This document shows, one piece after another, positions 15,849-24,283 of a DNA stretch of 44,164 nt. Origin of the DNA: a virus; the IMG/VR virus record IMGVR_UViG_3300042934_001089, positions 1 to 44,164 of that record, one strand, 5' to 3'. Each line of letters starts with the position of its first letter. Positions within the stretch are counted from its first letter, which is position 1. Position numbers and translations under genes: made by a program. The notes beneath the pieces were generated by a model. It saw only the letters and a list, made by a program, of their open reading frames with translations. It was not told the DNA's origin and searched no databases.

Positions 15849-16267
15849 TGGATTGCCTCCGGGTTGTCGAGGATGATCTGGTAGTTGTCGGACCGCTCCT
15901 CGCGGCCCTTGGTGTCGGCCCCGAGGGGCCCCTGCGAGATGCGACGGATGTCGCTGATCCCTCCCACCCGGGAGAGTCCGTGCAGCACGACGAAGGCGAC
16001 GCCCGCGAGAACGTCGGCGCCGGCCGGGTCGTAGGGTGCTCCGCGCAGCCGGAGCTGCACGCGGCGCACGGAGAGGTCGTCGTCGGTCGATGCGTAGACG
16101 CGGACGCCGATCGTTCGGTTCGGGGTGTCCTGCGTCGCGCCGTAGCGGATGCCGACGACGTCCTGCGTGTAGTCCGGTGCGTCCGGGTCAGCGACCCACG
16201 ACCACCCGGGGACGCCGCCGAGGATCTCGCACAGGCGGTACGTCAGCGCGGCGTCGTCAATCTGCAC
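15845..16267 (-). CDS. Tail terminator-like protein
   Basis: A 140-aa protein in the usual tail-terminator position, directly before the major tail gene. It has alpha/beta character with TIGVRVYAS and AFVVLHGLS strands. Tail terminators cap the tube and join the tail to the head. The call rests mainly on position, length and general fold pattern. It overlaps the upstream gene by 11 bases and the downstream one by 4. Confidence 0.65.
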   Translation of the reverse strand: MQIDDAALTYRLCEILGGVPGWSWVADPDAPDYTQDVVGIRYGATQDTPNRTIGVRVYASTDDDLSVRRVQLRLRGAPYDPAGADVLAGVAFVVLHGLSRVGGISDIRRISQGPLGADTKGREERSDNYQIILDNPEAIQ

Positions 16268-16583
16268 GAAGCACCGCCCGGATATGGTCGGCGACCGGCT
16301 TCGCGACGTCGGTCTCGAGCGCGGCGGTCTCGAGGTACTTCGCCTCGCCGCCGTTCGGGTGCTCGTACTCGGTCTTCTCGTGCTGCAGCCAGGCGTGGGG
16401 CGCGTCGAAGATCACCTCGACCTCACCGGCCTCGCCGACGACGACCTTCCCGGAGCGCCAGAGGACCTTGTCGTCGACGGGCACGCGGGCTCGCGCGGCC
16501 TTGAGGACGTCGCGGCCGGCCTGTCGGAGGCCGTCGTCGGCGGCGTTCAGGATCGTGTCCGAGAGTGCGCGGTGCATCTTCAC
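16257..16583 (-). CDS. HK97 gp10-like head-tail connector protein
   Basis: A 108-aa protein with an N-terminal amphipathic helix (LSDTILNAADDGLRQAGRDV) followed by ARVPVDDKVLWRSGKV, a pattern common to HK97 gp10-like proteins, and a histidine-rich HAWLQHEKTEYEHP segment. The GTG start at 16583 has GAGGAGG five bases upstream; the ATG two codons later is an alternative. Confidence 0.7.
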   Translation of the reverse strand: MKMHRALSDTILNAADDGLRQAGRDVLKAARARVPVDDKVLWRSGKVVVGEAGEVEVIFDAPHAWLQHEKTEYEHPNGGEAKYLETAALETDVAKPVADHIRAVLRAD

Positions 16584-16593
16584 GGCGACCTCC

Positions 16594-16923
16594 TCACTCG
16601 AGGGACAGGACGAGCTGCGACGGCAGGTCGTCGCCGTTCTCCTCACGCGACACCGCGATCACGACGGCGGTGCGCTCGACGGCGCGGCCGGGCCACAGGG
16701 TGACCTCGGACCCGAGGGGCGCGTCGACGTCAACGGCCACGGTGACCCGCGCGGACGATGCGACCTGCACGCCGTCGACGCCGCGGATCATGCGGAACGA
16801 GTCGTCGACCTCGGCGCGGGTAGCCGGCGGGTCGGTGGCGCTGAGGCGCGGGCCCATGCCGGCGCCCTTGCGCATGGGCCGGATGCGGACGGTGTGAGGG
16901 AACCAGAACGCGTCGTCGCTCAC
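16594..16923 (-). CDS. Head-tail connector (stopper-like) protein
   Basis: A 109-aa, mostly beta protein (TVAVDVDAPLGSEVTLWPGR) between the adaptor and the gp10-like gene, the usual position of the stopper. Its start overlaps the end of the adaptor gene by 4 bases. Function is assigned from gene order and length; no signature motif is visible. Confidence 0.6.
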   Translation of the reverse strand: MSDDAFWFPHTVRIRPMRKGAGMGPRLSATDPPATRAEVDDSFRMIRGVDGVQVASSARVTVAVDVDAPLGSEVTLWPGRAVERTAVVIAVSREENGDDLPSQLVLSLE

Positions 16924-17315
16924 GAGTAGCCGCCCTCGGGGAACAGCTTCGACAGGGGGCGCTCGGTGGGGAACGATCCGACGGGCATCGCTCGGGTGGG
17001 CTGCGTCGCGCCGTCCGGGCAGAGGAGTCGGAGACCCGAGATGTCCTCGGGGAAGAATGCGGAGCGCACGTCGCGGTAGCTACGGTTCGTGCCGTTGCGT
17101 CCCTGCGATGCGATCGTGCCGGTCCCGATGGAAGCCGCCCGCGCGGCCACGCCCTTGAGGATCGCGACGACCGCGGTGCGCTCGGGGGTGTCGTCGTCGA
17201 ACTCGGGCAGGCAGGGTGCCAGCTGTCGGGCTCGGAGGATGAGACGGATCGCGAGGTCCTTGTCGCCGCCGATCACGTCGGCATCCACTCCCCCGATGTT
17301 GAGTGCGAACGCCAT
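16920..17315 (-). CDS. Head-tail adaptor-like protein
   Basis: A 131-aa protein following the capsid gene group. A helical core (DKDLAIRLILRARQLAPCLPEF, interrupted here at 20 residues: DKDLAIRLILRARQLAPCLP) and RTAVVAILKGVAARAA fit gp6/gp15-like adaptors, with a C-terminal arm (ERPLSKLFPEGGYS). It is separated from the previous gene by a 184-base gap with hairpins, so it may lead a new expression unit within the late operon. Confidence 0.65.
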   Translation of the reverse strand: MAFALNIGGVDADVIGGDKDLAIRLILRARQLAPCLPEFDDDTPERTAVVAILKGVAARAASIGTGTIASQGRNGTNRSYRDVRSAFFPEDISGLRLLCPDGATQPTRAMPVGSFPTERPLSKLFPEGGYS

Positions 17316-17433
17316 GCGGGACTCCTCTCGTCTGCGCCCTGCTGAGCGCTGTCAGCGCCGCGACGGCGTGACTGTGCGGGTATGCCCGCCGAGCGCGTCA
17401 GCGGGGCGCGTGGCACTCGCCACGGCAGGAGGC

Positions 17434-17470
17434 GGAACGACCCCCGGTGCCCACGGCCGGGGGTCGTTCC
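17434..17470. terminator. Perfect 14-bp hairpin in the 184-base gap between head and connector genes
   Basis: Arms GGAACGACCCCCGG (17434-17447) and CCGGGGGTCGTTCC (17457-17470) are perfectly complementary with a 9-base loop. A smaller hairpin CGTGGC/GCCACG lies at 17409-17424. There is no U-tract on the minus side, so it may attenuate rather than end late transcription, reducing tail relative to capsid message. No convincing gene is present in 17316-17499. Confidence 0.65.
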
Positions 17471-17499
17471 TGTCTTGCATCTCGACCCGAAGGTCGGGA

Positions 17500-17865
17500 C
17501 TACTTGGCGGACGTCTTCGGCGCCTGCCGAGCCGTCGCCAGCTCGGCCTTCGCCTGATCGGCGTCGGCTCGTGCTGCGACGGCGTCGGCCTTCGCCTGCG
17601 CCAGCGCAGCGGACTGCGCGTCGGTCGCGGCCTTGACCGCGGCGTCGACGTCGTCCTGCGAGAAGGCGACCGGCTCGGGCTCGACCTCGGGCAGCTCGTA
17701 CTCCTCGATGAAGCCCTGCTTCACCAGTCGCTCGAGCTGCTCCTCGGACACGCCCTGCGGGACGAGTTCGCCGCGGCGGACGAAGACGGCCACGCTGTTG
17801 CTGCCGGGGCCACCGATGGAGACCTTCACGACCGTGGCCGTTGCGATGTGCAGCGTCATGGTCAC
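17500..17865 (-). CDS. Capsid-associated hypothetical protein, 121 aa
   Basis: A beta-rich N-terminal half (residues 5-60, VVKVSIGGPGSNSVAVFVRR) is joined to an Ala-rich helix (about 70-115) with repeated AA-K-A-D units. Its position right after the major capsid gene suggests a head-completion or head-decoration part. The family is not recognised. Its start overlaps the capsid stop. Confidence 0.6.
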   Translation of the reverse strand: MTMTLHIATATVVKVSIGGPGSNSVAVFVRRGELVPQGVSEEQLERLVKQGFIEEYELPEVEPEPVAFSQDDVDAAVKAATDAQSAALAQAKADAVAARADADQAKAELATARQAPKTSAK

Positions 17866-18770
17866 TCCGTCCCGGTCAGGTAGAACGCGGACAGCGGGTC
17901 GGTCACGAGCGGCACGTGCACGTTGCGAGCCTGCAGGCGGGTCTTCTCCGCCTTCGCCTCGCGGATGGCCGCGATCTCCACGCCCGTGTCGCCGCCGATG
18001 TGGCGCATCTCGGGCGTGACGATCTGCTCACGCGCGATGCCGCCGAAGCGACGCCGGTCGAGGAACAGCGGGTCGGGCAGATCGTCGCCGTCGTCCGAGA
18101 TCCAGGTGATGCCGGCCACGGTCGGGAAGCCGTCCGTGAGCGCCTGGCGGTCGTCCTTCGGCAGGATGTCGAGCAGCTCGGGGATGACCTCCGCGTACAG
18201 CTCGCCGGGGAGCACGACGGTGTCGATGTCGTAGCCGAGCTTCTGCGCACGAGTGCGCGCCTTGATGCGCAGCGCGTCCTTGTACACCTGCTTGCCGGTG
18301 GTCCAGGCGGCGCCCGCGGCGAGGGTGTTGGTCACCGAGGAGGCGACCACGCCGAGCGCCATCTCGTTGGCCGCGAAGACCAGTTCGGTCTGCAGGAAGG
18401 TGAACGCGTCGTCGACGGGCGAGCGCAGCAGGCGGGTGACCTGCTCGTCGGTGACCTCGGTCGCGAGGCCCTCCTTCGCCGCCTGGTAGAACTCGTACTC
18501 TTCCTGCGACATCGGCGTGAGCTTGTACTCGCTGCCCGGTGCCACGACCTCGGCGCCCCGCTGCGCGCGGATGACCTCGTTCTTCGGGACGCCGATCGAG
18601 CCGCCCTGGATCGTGAAGCGCTTCGTCAGCAGGTAGAGGCCGAGGAACTGCTGCGCGGTCAGGATCTCCCCGAAGCGCCGAGCGACGAGCGTCGGCGACT
18701 TGAGGAATGCGATGACGTCCGCGGCGGTGACGTTCGCGAGCTGGCTCGCGGTGTTCGGATAGGTCTGCAT
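17862..18770 (-). CDS. Major capsid protein
   Basis: A 302-aa protein in the canonical place after protease/scaffold and decoration genes. Features fit the HK97 fold: a helical N-arm, a spine segment (FTFLQTELVFAANEMALGV), and a P-domain with LGYDIDTVVLPGELYAEVIP. There is no long N-terminal delta domain, which agrees with a separate scaffold being made from the neighbouring protease gene. Confidence 0.85.
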   Translation of the reverse strand: MQTYPNTASQLANVTAADVIAFLKSPTLVARRFGEILTAQQFLGLYLLTKRFTIQGGSIGVPKNEVIRAQRGAEVVAPGSEYKLTPMSQEEYEFYQAAKEGLATEVTDEQVTRLLRSPVDDAFTFLQTELVFAANEMALGVVASSVTNTLAAGAAWTTGKQVYKDALRIKARTRAQKLGYDIDTVVLPGELYAEVIPELLDILPKDDRQALTDGFPTVAGITWISDDGDDLPDPLFLDRRRFGGIAREQIVTPEMRHIGGDTGVEIAAIREAKAEKTRLQARNVHVPLVTDPLSAFYLTGTE

Positions 18771-18785
18771 GTCCGTCTCTCCTTT

Positions 18786-19148
18786 CTAGAGCTGGATGGC
18801 ACGGACGGCGGCGCCATCCGCGGCGGACGTGAGGGCGAGGTAGACCGCGGCGCCCGCGGCGAGGGTGCGGACCTTGCCCGCGCCTCCGGCCTCGAGGCGC
18901 TGGCCGCGGGTGACGGCACCCAGGGCGATCAGCTCGTGGATGGGCTTGCCCACCTCGACGGTGAGCTTGTCGCCGACGGCCGCGTCGTGCCCGGCGACGC
19001 CGACCACCTTCGCGGATGCGGCGGCAGCGGGCGCGACCGTCATGTCGGCGGTGCCGACCTCGACGGGAGAGCCGGCGGTGACGGCGGACGTGACGCCAAA
19101 GGTGACGGTGTCGCCCGGGCGGAACAGCGGGAGGTAGGACTTCGCCAT
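18786..19148 (-). CDS. Head decoration / DUF2190-like protein
   Basis: A 120-aa, low-charge beta protein with FRPGDTVTFGVTSAVTAG and a trimer-type turn VTRGQRLEAGGAGKVR, characteristic of capsid-stabilising decoration proteins. It lies between protease/scaffold and major capsid, the usual site. An AGGAG-like sequence precedes the capsid gene that follows. Confidence 0.7.
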   Translation of the reverse strand: MAKSYLPLFRPGDTVTFGVTSAVTAGSPVEVGTADMTVAPAAAASAKVVGVAGHDAAVGDKLTVEVGKPIHELIALGAVTRGQRLEAGGAGKVRTLAAGAAVYLALTSAADGAAVRAIQL

Positions 19149-19150
19149 GA

Positions 19151-20407
19151 TCAGGCCTCGACCTTCTGTGCGGAGGGGTACACGCGGTCGTGGAGGGCCG
19201 ACTCCGAGTCGGTCACCTCGTCCGAGTGCCCCAGTTCGGTCACCGCGAGAGCGGTGTTCTTCGGGAATCCGTTGATGACCGCGGTGAAGCGCTCCTCGTT
19301 CTCGTCGAGCGCCTCGCGCCAGGCGTCCTTCGACGCGGCGACGATGCGGCCCTCGCGGAGCGCCGTCGCCACGAACTCGTCGCGACGCGCCTTGATCTGC
19401 TCCTCGCGCGCCGTGGCGCCGAGAGCGGCCTGCGCCTTCATCTCCTCGAACGCGGCGCCGTCCACGACGACCGCACCCTTCGGGATCGGGGGCGCTGCGG
19501 CAGCGGTGGGTGCGGGTTCCGCGAGCTTGCCGTCGAGCGCGCTGAGCAGCACGTCGTCGGAAGCAGCGGCATCGGTCACACCGAGCCGCTGCGCGAGACC
19601 AGCCTTGAGGTCGTCATAACCCATGACGTTTTCCTTTCGGTGGGGTTCACCCGACTCGGTCGAGACCGGGAGCTTGTGGGCCGAGGGGCGAGCCTCGGAC
19701 GCGAACACGACGAGGCGGGCAGCGGAGTCTTCCGGCTCGTCCTCGTCGGGGATGAGGACCGTCTCATCGTCGTCACCGACGGTGTCGACGGGACCGGAGT
19801 CCTCGACCACTCCGACGCGGTCCGCGAGGCCCTGCTCGACCGCCGCGGTGGCGGTCATCCAGGTTTCGTCGGCGAGTAGCGTCGCCCAGTCCTTCTCGCC
19901 GGCCTTCGCCGTGTAGATCTCGATGATCGACTTCTCGATCCCGTCGAGGATGTCGGCCTGCTTGCGGAGCACGGTCGAGTTGCCCCAGGCGATGACCGAT
20001 GGCGAGTGGATCATCATCTGCGTGCCGGGCGACATCACGCACTCGTTGCAGCCGGCCGCGATCACGGATGCGGCGGATGCCGCGCGCCCGTCGACGACTG
20101 CCGTCACGGTGGCCTTATGCGCCCGGAGCATGTTCAGGATCGACACGCCCTCGAACACCTCGCCACCCGGCGAGTTGATCCGCAGCACGATCTTGTCGAC
20201 GGACTTCGGGAGCGCGTCGAGCACGGCGCTGACGTCCTTCGCCGAGACGCCCCAGTAGCCGCCCCAGGAGTCGATCGGTCCGTAGAGGCGGATGGTCGCG
20301 ACCGTGCCGTCGCCGCTCGGGGCGGGGGTGGTCACGGCGTTGAAGAACTCCGCCTTCGACTCGGGGACCGGGAGCTTGCCCCAGTACCGACTGTCGCGCT
20401 TGGTCAT
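19151..20407 (-). CDS. ClpP-like prohead protease with C-terminal scaffold domain
   Basis: A 418-aa protein. Residues 35-200 form a ClpP/S49-type serine protease: oxyanion segment SPGGEVFEG, catalytic Ser111 in GRAASAASV and His134 in MMIHSP. Residues 262-418 are a helical scaffold-like region (QIKARRDEFVATAL). The enzyme matures the prohead by removing scaffold. An internal start at Met262 would yield the scaffold alone, as with lambda C and Nu3. Its start overlaps the portal gene stop. Confidence 0.85.
   Translation of the reverse strand: MTKRDSRYWGKLPVPESKAEFFNAVTTPAPSGDGTVATIRLYGPIDSWGGYWGVSAKDVSAVLDALPKSVDKIVLRINSPGGEVFEGVSILNMLRAHKATVTAVVDGRAASAASVIAAGCNECVMSPGTQMMIHSPSVIAWGNSTVLRKQADILDGIEKSIIEIYTAKAGEKDWATLLADETWMTATAAVEQGLADRVGVVEDSGPVDTVGDDDETVLIPDEDEPEDSAARLVVFASEARPSAHKLPVSTESGEPHRKENVMGYDDLKAGLAQRLGVTDAAASDDVLLSALDGKLAEPAPTAAAAPPIPKGAVVVDGAAFEEMKAQAALGATAREEQIKARRDEFVATALREGRIVAASKDAWREALDENEERFTAVINGFPKNTALAVTELGHSDEVTDSESALHDRVYPSAQKVEA
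19622..19638 (-). promoter_or_regulatory. Internal start for a separate scaffold protein
   Basis: Minus strand GAAAGGAAAACGTC precedes ATG at 19624-19622, codon 262 of the protease gene. Translation from here gives a 157-aa scaffold (19151-19624) in frame, coinciding with the boundary between the acidic linker and the helical domain. Confidence 0.6.
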
Positions 20408-21870
20408 GCTGCCTCCTCGGCTTCGTCGTCATCCGGACCGAGATCGGCGCCGGCCTTGCGCACGATGTCGCGCGCTTCCTTCTTGCTCAGGACCGTGCCG
20501 ACGCCGAGGTAGACCTTCTGCACGATCTCGGCCACGTCGCGCGCCTTCTCGGTCTCGGTCTGCTCGTCGCTGTTCTCCGACTCGGTCGTCTCGTCCATGA
20601 CGGGAAGCCCGTAGAGCGCACGGAGGTGAGACTCGAGCGCGGGGTTCCAACGGATCGCGCCGGAGTCGAGCAGGGCTCGGATCGCCTCAGCGGTGGCCGG
20701 GTGCTCGGCGCCGATCTTCGGCGGGATGAGCCGCGGCGCCGGCTCGGTCGGTCCCCAGTTCGCGTCGACGAGGTCCTCGATGACGTGCTGCTGCACGACC
20801 GTGGCGATCTGTCGGGCCCGTGAGTTGAGCGACTTCGTGAAGAAGTTCGCGAACGTGTCGCCCAGCGCGTACGACCCGGTGGAGTCGTCGCCCCCGAGGT
20901 TGAGGAAGTGAGTCAGTGCGCCGCGGCCGATCTGCTCGTCGTAGTACCGGATCTGCTTGTCGAGATCCGGGACCTTGCCGGTCACGCCCTTGAAGTCGAA
21001 CTGAGCCCCATGCGGCAGCGAGACGCCCGCGGCGTCGCCAGCTCGCGCGTCCTTCGCGACCTTGAGCCCGCGGGAGATCTCGTCGTTCAGCCACTCGAGG
21101 ACCTTGTCGTCGTCGCTGAGATCGGGCGGCGGTGCACTCGTGTAGGCCGGCAGGCCGAGCCCGTTGCGTTCTGCGGCCAGCGCCTGCACTCGGAGGGTGC
21201 GGTCCTTGAGGAGCCACATCTTGTAGGCGGATCGGAGAAGCGAGACACCGATCCAGTTCGCGCCCTCGCGCTCGTTCACGAACACGACCAGACGGTCGAT
21301 CGGGATCGTGACGCCACTCGTGATCGAGCCGCCCAGCACCTGCGTGCCGCCCGGACCGACCGCGGTGCGGGTGCCGGCGCCGTGCTGGACGATGGCCTCG
21401 AGCCCGCCGTCGCGCGCCGTCTTGAAGTCGGCGATCGTGCGGGGCGGGCGCCACGCGAGCTTGCGGAGGTGGGCGCGGTTCGTCGCGTCGACGTCGTACA
21501 CCTGCTCGAAGACCGAGTGGCCGAACACCAGCTCGAGCAGCGCGAGGCGCAGGAACTCATCCCACGAGAACCGACCCTTCGTCCGCAGCGGGGCCTTCCG
21601 CTCCTTGCCGACGATGGCGAGGTCGAGGTCGTTCGCGACGTGCTCCGCCACCTCGTCGCGAACGCCCGTTGCGTCGAGCCGCCACTCCGACTCGAGGAGC
21701 GGGAGGATCACGGCCATGAGCACCGACATCACCTGCGGGTCCTCGCGGCGCATCCGGTCGTAGACATCGATGGAGAGCGGCCACACGAGATCCGGGTTCG
21801 TCTCGGCGATTTCGGCGAGCATGCCCGCCCACCCGGGGAGCCCTCCGCTCTGGTGTCCGATCTCCGTCAC
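20404..21870 (-). CDS. Portal protein (DUF935-type)
   Basis: A 488-aa protein following the large terminase. Landmarks of DUF935/Mu gp29-type portals are RREDPQVMSVLMAVILPL near the N-terminus, FGHSVFEQVYDV, RLVVFVNEREGANWIGVSLL in the wing, and RYYDEQIGRGALTHFLNLGG. A helical crown and acidic tail (DDDEAEEAA) end the protein. It forms the dodecameric ring through which DNA is packaged. ATG 21870 lies 12 bases after the terminase stop. Confidence 0.85.
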   Translation of the reverse strand: MTEIGHQSGGLPGWAGMLAEIAETNPDLVWPLSIDVYDRMRREDPQVMSVLMAVILPLLESEWRLDATGVRDEVAEHVANDLDLAIVGKERKAPLRTKGRFSWDEFLRLALLELVFGHSVFEQVYDVDATNRAHLRKLAWRPPRTIADFKTARDGGLEAIVQHGAGTRTAVGPGGTQVLGGSITSGVTIPIDRLVVFVNEREGANWIGVSLLRSAYKMWLLKDRTLRVQALAAERNGLGLPAYTSAPPPDLSDDDKVLEWLNDEISRGLKVAKDARAGDAAGVSLPHGAQFDFKGVTGKVPDLDKQIRYYDEQIGRGALTHFLNLGGDDSTGSYALGDTFANFFTKSLNSRARQIATVVQQHVIEDLVDANWGPTEPAPRLIPPKIGAEHPATAEAIRALLDSGAIRWNPALESHLRALYGLPVMDETTESENSDEQTETEKARDVAEIVQKVYLGVGTVLSKKEARDIVRKAGADLGPDDDEAEEAA

Positions 21871-21882
21871 GGGGGCCTCCTG

Positions 21883-23640
21883 TCAGAACGCGGCGGTTAG
21901 AACGTCCGCCTCAGCGGTGCTCTCGACGTCGTCGCGGGTGATGACGCGCGCCGGGGGTGGCGGCGGTGCGGGCTTCTTCTTGGCGGGCTTGAACGACTCG
22001 AGTCCGATGAGCGCGTAGTTCACGGCCACCACCGGAGCGATGTCGACCGGCGAAGCGTCGCGGTCCCACACCGGCATGCCGCTGAGAGACTTCGTCGCGC
22101 CGTTCGCGATCGCCAGGTCGAGGGGACCCTGCGACCGATGCCGGATCTTGTCCTCACGCATCCGGTCGCTGAGTCGTCCCGCCGACGTCAGCAGCACGGT
22201 GGCCGAGATGTCGACGATGTCGAACCCTGCTTCCTGCAGCAGCGAGACGAGGTCGGCCGCGTCGCAGCCCTTCGTCTGGATCGCCACCTGGTTGATGCCG
22301 GTCTTCGCGCGGACCGCCTTCGCGTGCTTGACGACCCACGTCATGCCGGTGCGCTGCGCGATCAGCTCGAGGTGCACGCGGCCGTCGTCGCGGTAGCCGG
22401 CGACGCCGATGCTGGACCGGGTGAGCCGCTTCTCGCGGTGCACGTCGATGCCCATCACCATCCGCGACGACTCTGCGATGAGGGAGCCGAGGTCGACGAT
22501 CACGCCGTCGTCGTCGACGACCGGCGCGTCGGCGGACTCTGCCCAGCTCGCTCCATCGAGGTAGGGCTCGACGCGGGAGTTCACCCAGTCGCACAGGATC
22601 TCCGTGCGCTTCGTGGCCTCCGGCTCGTCGCCGAGCAGGTCGGACCAGATCGAGTCGAAGAACATCGGCTTGTAGCCGACGGACGGGTTCGACTGCAGGA
22701 TGCCGTCGATGTCGAGCAGCGGGCGCCCCGGCTCGGCGGACCACTCGAACAGCGCGGTCGCGATGTCGTGCGTGTTCGCGAACTCCTCGAGCGACTGCAG
22801 GCCGCTGTCGACGTAGCGCTCGTACTCCTGGATCGTCTTGATCGCTCCGTCCCGCAGCGTGCGCAGGACGATCGACTTCGCGTCGCCGGCCGAGGAGATA
22901 CCCCAGAGCTGCGAGTTGAAGATGGCGTTCTTCGTCTTCGACACCGAGCCCCACACGTCCCAGGTGTGCTGCTCGCGCATCTCGTCCATGATCACGCGGG
23001 CCGCGGACTTGCCTCGGCCACCCATGCGCGACGCCGCGCGGGGCTCGTACTTCGCGCCGTTCCGGAGGCGGAGCGACTTCTTGCCGTTCGTCTTCACCGG
23101 CTTGCGCGTCTCGGTCGCGAGGTCGTCGACGACGAAGCGCTGATCGTCCTCGTCCGGGTTCGGGTCGCAGCGCTTGAGCGCGGCGTCCCACGCCTCCTCG
23201 GCGATGTCGAGGTTCTGCGCCGTGCCGAGGATGAGGAACTCCTCAGCCGGCAGGTGCTCGGGGAACGCGTCCGCATCGGTGAACAGCCACCACAGGGCGA
23301 GCACAGTGAGGAGCGTCGTCTTCCCGTTCTGTCGACCGACGAGGACGAACACCTTCCGGAACCGGTAGGTCCCGTCCTCGTTCAGCTCGAGCGCGCGGAT
23401 GAGCAGAGCCTTCTGCCACGGGTAGAGCGTGATGCCGAGCACGGCGAGAGCGAACTCAATCACCGAGAATCCGTGCGACGTCTCCGGTGTCAGCTCCCGC
23501 AGCGGCTGCGTGCACAGCCGAGGCTCTGTCGACCCGACGTGCCGGCCGTACCGCTTCGCGTCGGCGTAGACCGCCTGCCCGTAGACGGAGTCATCCGACG
23601 GCCGCGCGGGCTTCGGCCTTCTCTCGACGGATACGGGCAA
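21883..23640 (-). CDS. terL: Terminase large subunit
   Basis: A 585-aa protein from the chosen TTG start (GGAGGAG about 8 bases upstream). The ATPase domain has Walker A GRQNGKTT (about residues 102-109) and Walker B VIMDE (216-220). The C-terminal nuclease includes VMGIDVHREKRL and DLAIANG. It cuts concatemers and drives DNA into the head. The reading frame overlaps the small-subunit gene by 50 bases and stays open further upstream, so the start is uncertain by some 25 codons. Confidence 0.9.
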   Translation of the reverse strand: MPVSVERRPKPARPSDDSVYGQAVYADAKRYGRHVGSTEPRLCTQPLRELTPETSHGFSVIEFALAVLGITLYPWQKALLIRALELNEDGTYRFRKVFVLVGRQNGKTTLLTVLALWWLFTDADAFPEHLPAEEFLILGTAQNLDIAEEAWDAALKRCDPNPDEDDQRFVVDDLATETRKPVKTNGKKSLRLRNGAKYEPRAASRMGGRGKSAARVIMDEMREQHTWDVWGSVSKTKNAIFNSQLWGISSAGDAKSIVLRTLRDGAIKTIQEYERYVDSGLQSLEEFANTHDIATALFEWSAEPGRPLLDIDGILQSNPSVGYKPMFFDSIWSDLLGDEPEATKRTEILCDWVNSRVEPYLDGASWAESADAPVVDDDGVIVDLGSLIAESSRMVMGIDVHREKRLTRSSIGVAGYRDDGRVHLELIAQRTGMTWVVKHAKAVRAKTGINQVAIQTKGCDAADLVSLLQEAGFDIVDISATVLLTSAGRLSDRMREDKIRHRSQGPLDLAIANGATKSLSGMPVWDRDASPVDIAPVVAVNYALIGLESFKPAKKKPAPPPPPARVITRDDVESTAEADVLTAAF

Positions 23641-23947
23641 GGGGCGACTCCTCCACGATCTTGAGATCCGGCGGACCAGCAGGCGCGGCATCCGCCGTCG
23701 CTTCGGTCTCGGCCGCATCTCGCGTCGGTTTCGGGACCGGCTTCGGCGCCGCAGCGCGCTCGAGCTTCGTGATCGCCGAGTCGTACAGACGGAGCAGGTT
23801 CAGCGGCGCCTCGTCGGGGCCGACCTTGTCCACACGACGCGCAAGATTCCGCGCCATCCCGATGAGCGCCGCGTGCACACCGTCCTCGTCCAGCCCCGCC
23901 GCGCGGATCGTCCGATTCACCTCGACGAGGCACTGACGAGAAGCCAT
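23591..23947 (-). CDS. Terminase small subunit-like protein
   Basis: A 118-aa helical protein immediately upstream of and overlapping terL. It starts MASRQCLVEVNRTIRA with GGAGG six bases before the ATG, and ends in a Pro/Ala-rich linker and a basic tail (RIRREKAEARAAVG) suited to holding the large subunit. DNA recognition of the packaging site is inferred from position and size; no clear HTH is seen. Confidence 0.7.
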   Translation of the reverse strand: MASRQCLVEVNRTIRAAGLDEDGVHAALIGMARNLARRVDKVGPDEAPLNLLRLYDSAITKLERAAAPKPVPKPTRDAAETEATADAAPAGPPDLKIVEESPLARIRREKAEARAAVG

Positions 23948-24059
23948 GAGCACCTCCCGGAGGGTGGGAATCCGGAACCGAGGTCCGGGGGGAGAGGATC
24001 ACCTCCCCCGTGGTGGTCCCCCCTCCCGGTCCGTGTCTGGATTTTTCGAGGGGTGGGGG
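23948..24059. other. GC-rich noncoding stretch upstream of terminase, possible cos/packaging region
   Basis: About 110 bases without a gene, dominated by G-runs and C-runs. A stem GGGGGAG (23988-23994) with CTCCCCC (24003-24009) and an 8-base loop is visible. Cohesive-end sites of actinophages usually lie near the terminase genes and have GC-rich overhangs, and an HNH gene lies near too. No cut site can be identified from sequence alone. Confidence 0.35.
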
Positions 24060-24281
24060 TCAGGCGTTGGTGAAGGCGAGGACGCGGGCGGGTTGGTGGA
24101 CCGTGATCCCGGCGTAGAGGCGTAGGCGTGTCGCGGCGTCGCTGCTGAACTCGTGCAGGTAGTAGCTCGTCGGGCATCTCGTCGCAGGCGATGCGGACGA
24201 GCGTGTCGGGGTGGACCCACTCGCGGCGGACTGTGGCATGGGCGGGCGCTCACGTGGGGCCAGGTCGCGGCGACGGCGCAT
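24060..24281 (-). pseudogene. Small gene with two apparent compensating frameshifts, 73 codons
   Basis: The frame starting at ATG 24281 ends with a natural-looking segment SYYLHEFSSDAATRLRLYAG. In its middle (about 24170-24238), however, the strongly GC-ending codons are in another frame reading TVRREWVHPDTLVRIACDE, which has no start. One missing base near 24238 and one extra base near 24165 would restore a single continuous protein. This is either sequencing error, natural double frameshift, or a real but poorly coding middle. The function is unknown. Confidence 0.45.
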
Positions 24282-24283
24282 GG

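Noticed and set aside
17316-17499. A 42-codon leftward frame in the gap before the connector gene
   Set aside because: It runs straight through the two hairpins, has Pro/Arg/Thr-rich sequence and no ribosome site.
17841-19619. A 592-codon rightward frame opposite capsid, decoration and protease genes
   Set aside because: Crosses gene borders of recognisable structural genes and lacks any motif; third-position bias favours the leftward frames.
22138-23664. A 508-codon rightward frame opposite terminase
   Set aside because: It is the complement of terL, which has clear Walker motifs; no domain is visible in the antisense product.
23999-24253. An 84-codon leftward frame overlapping the frameshifted gene
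   Set aside because: Arg/Pro/Ser-rich with no coding bias; it spans the noncoding GC-run block.
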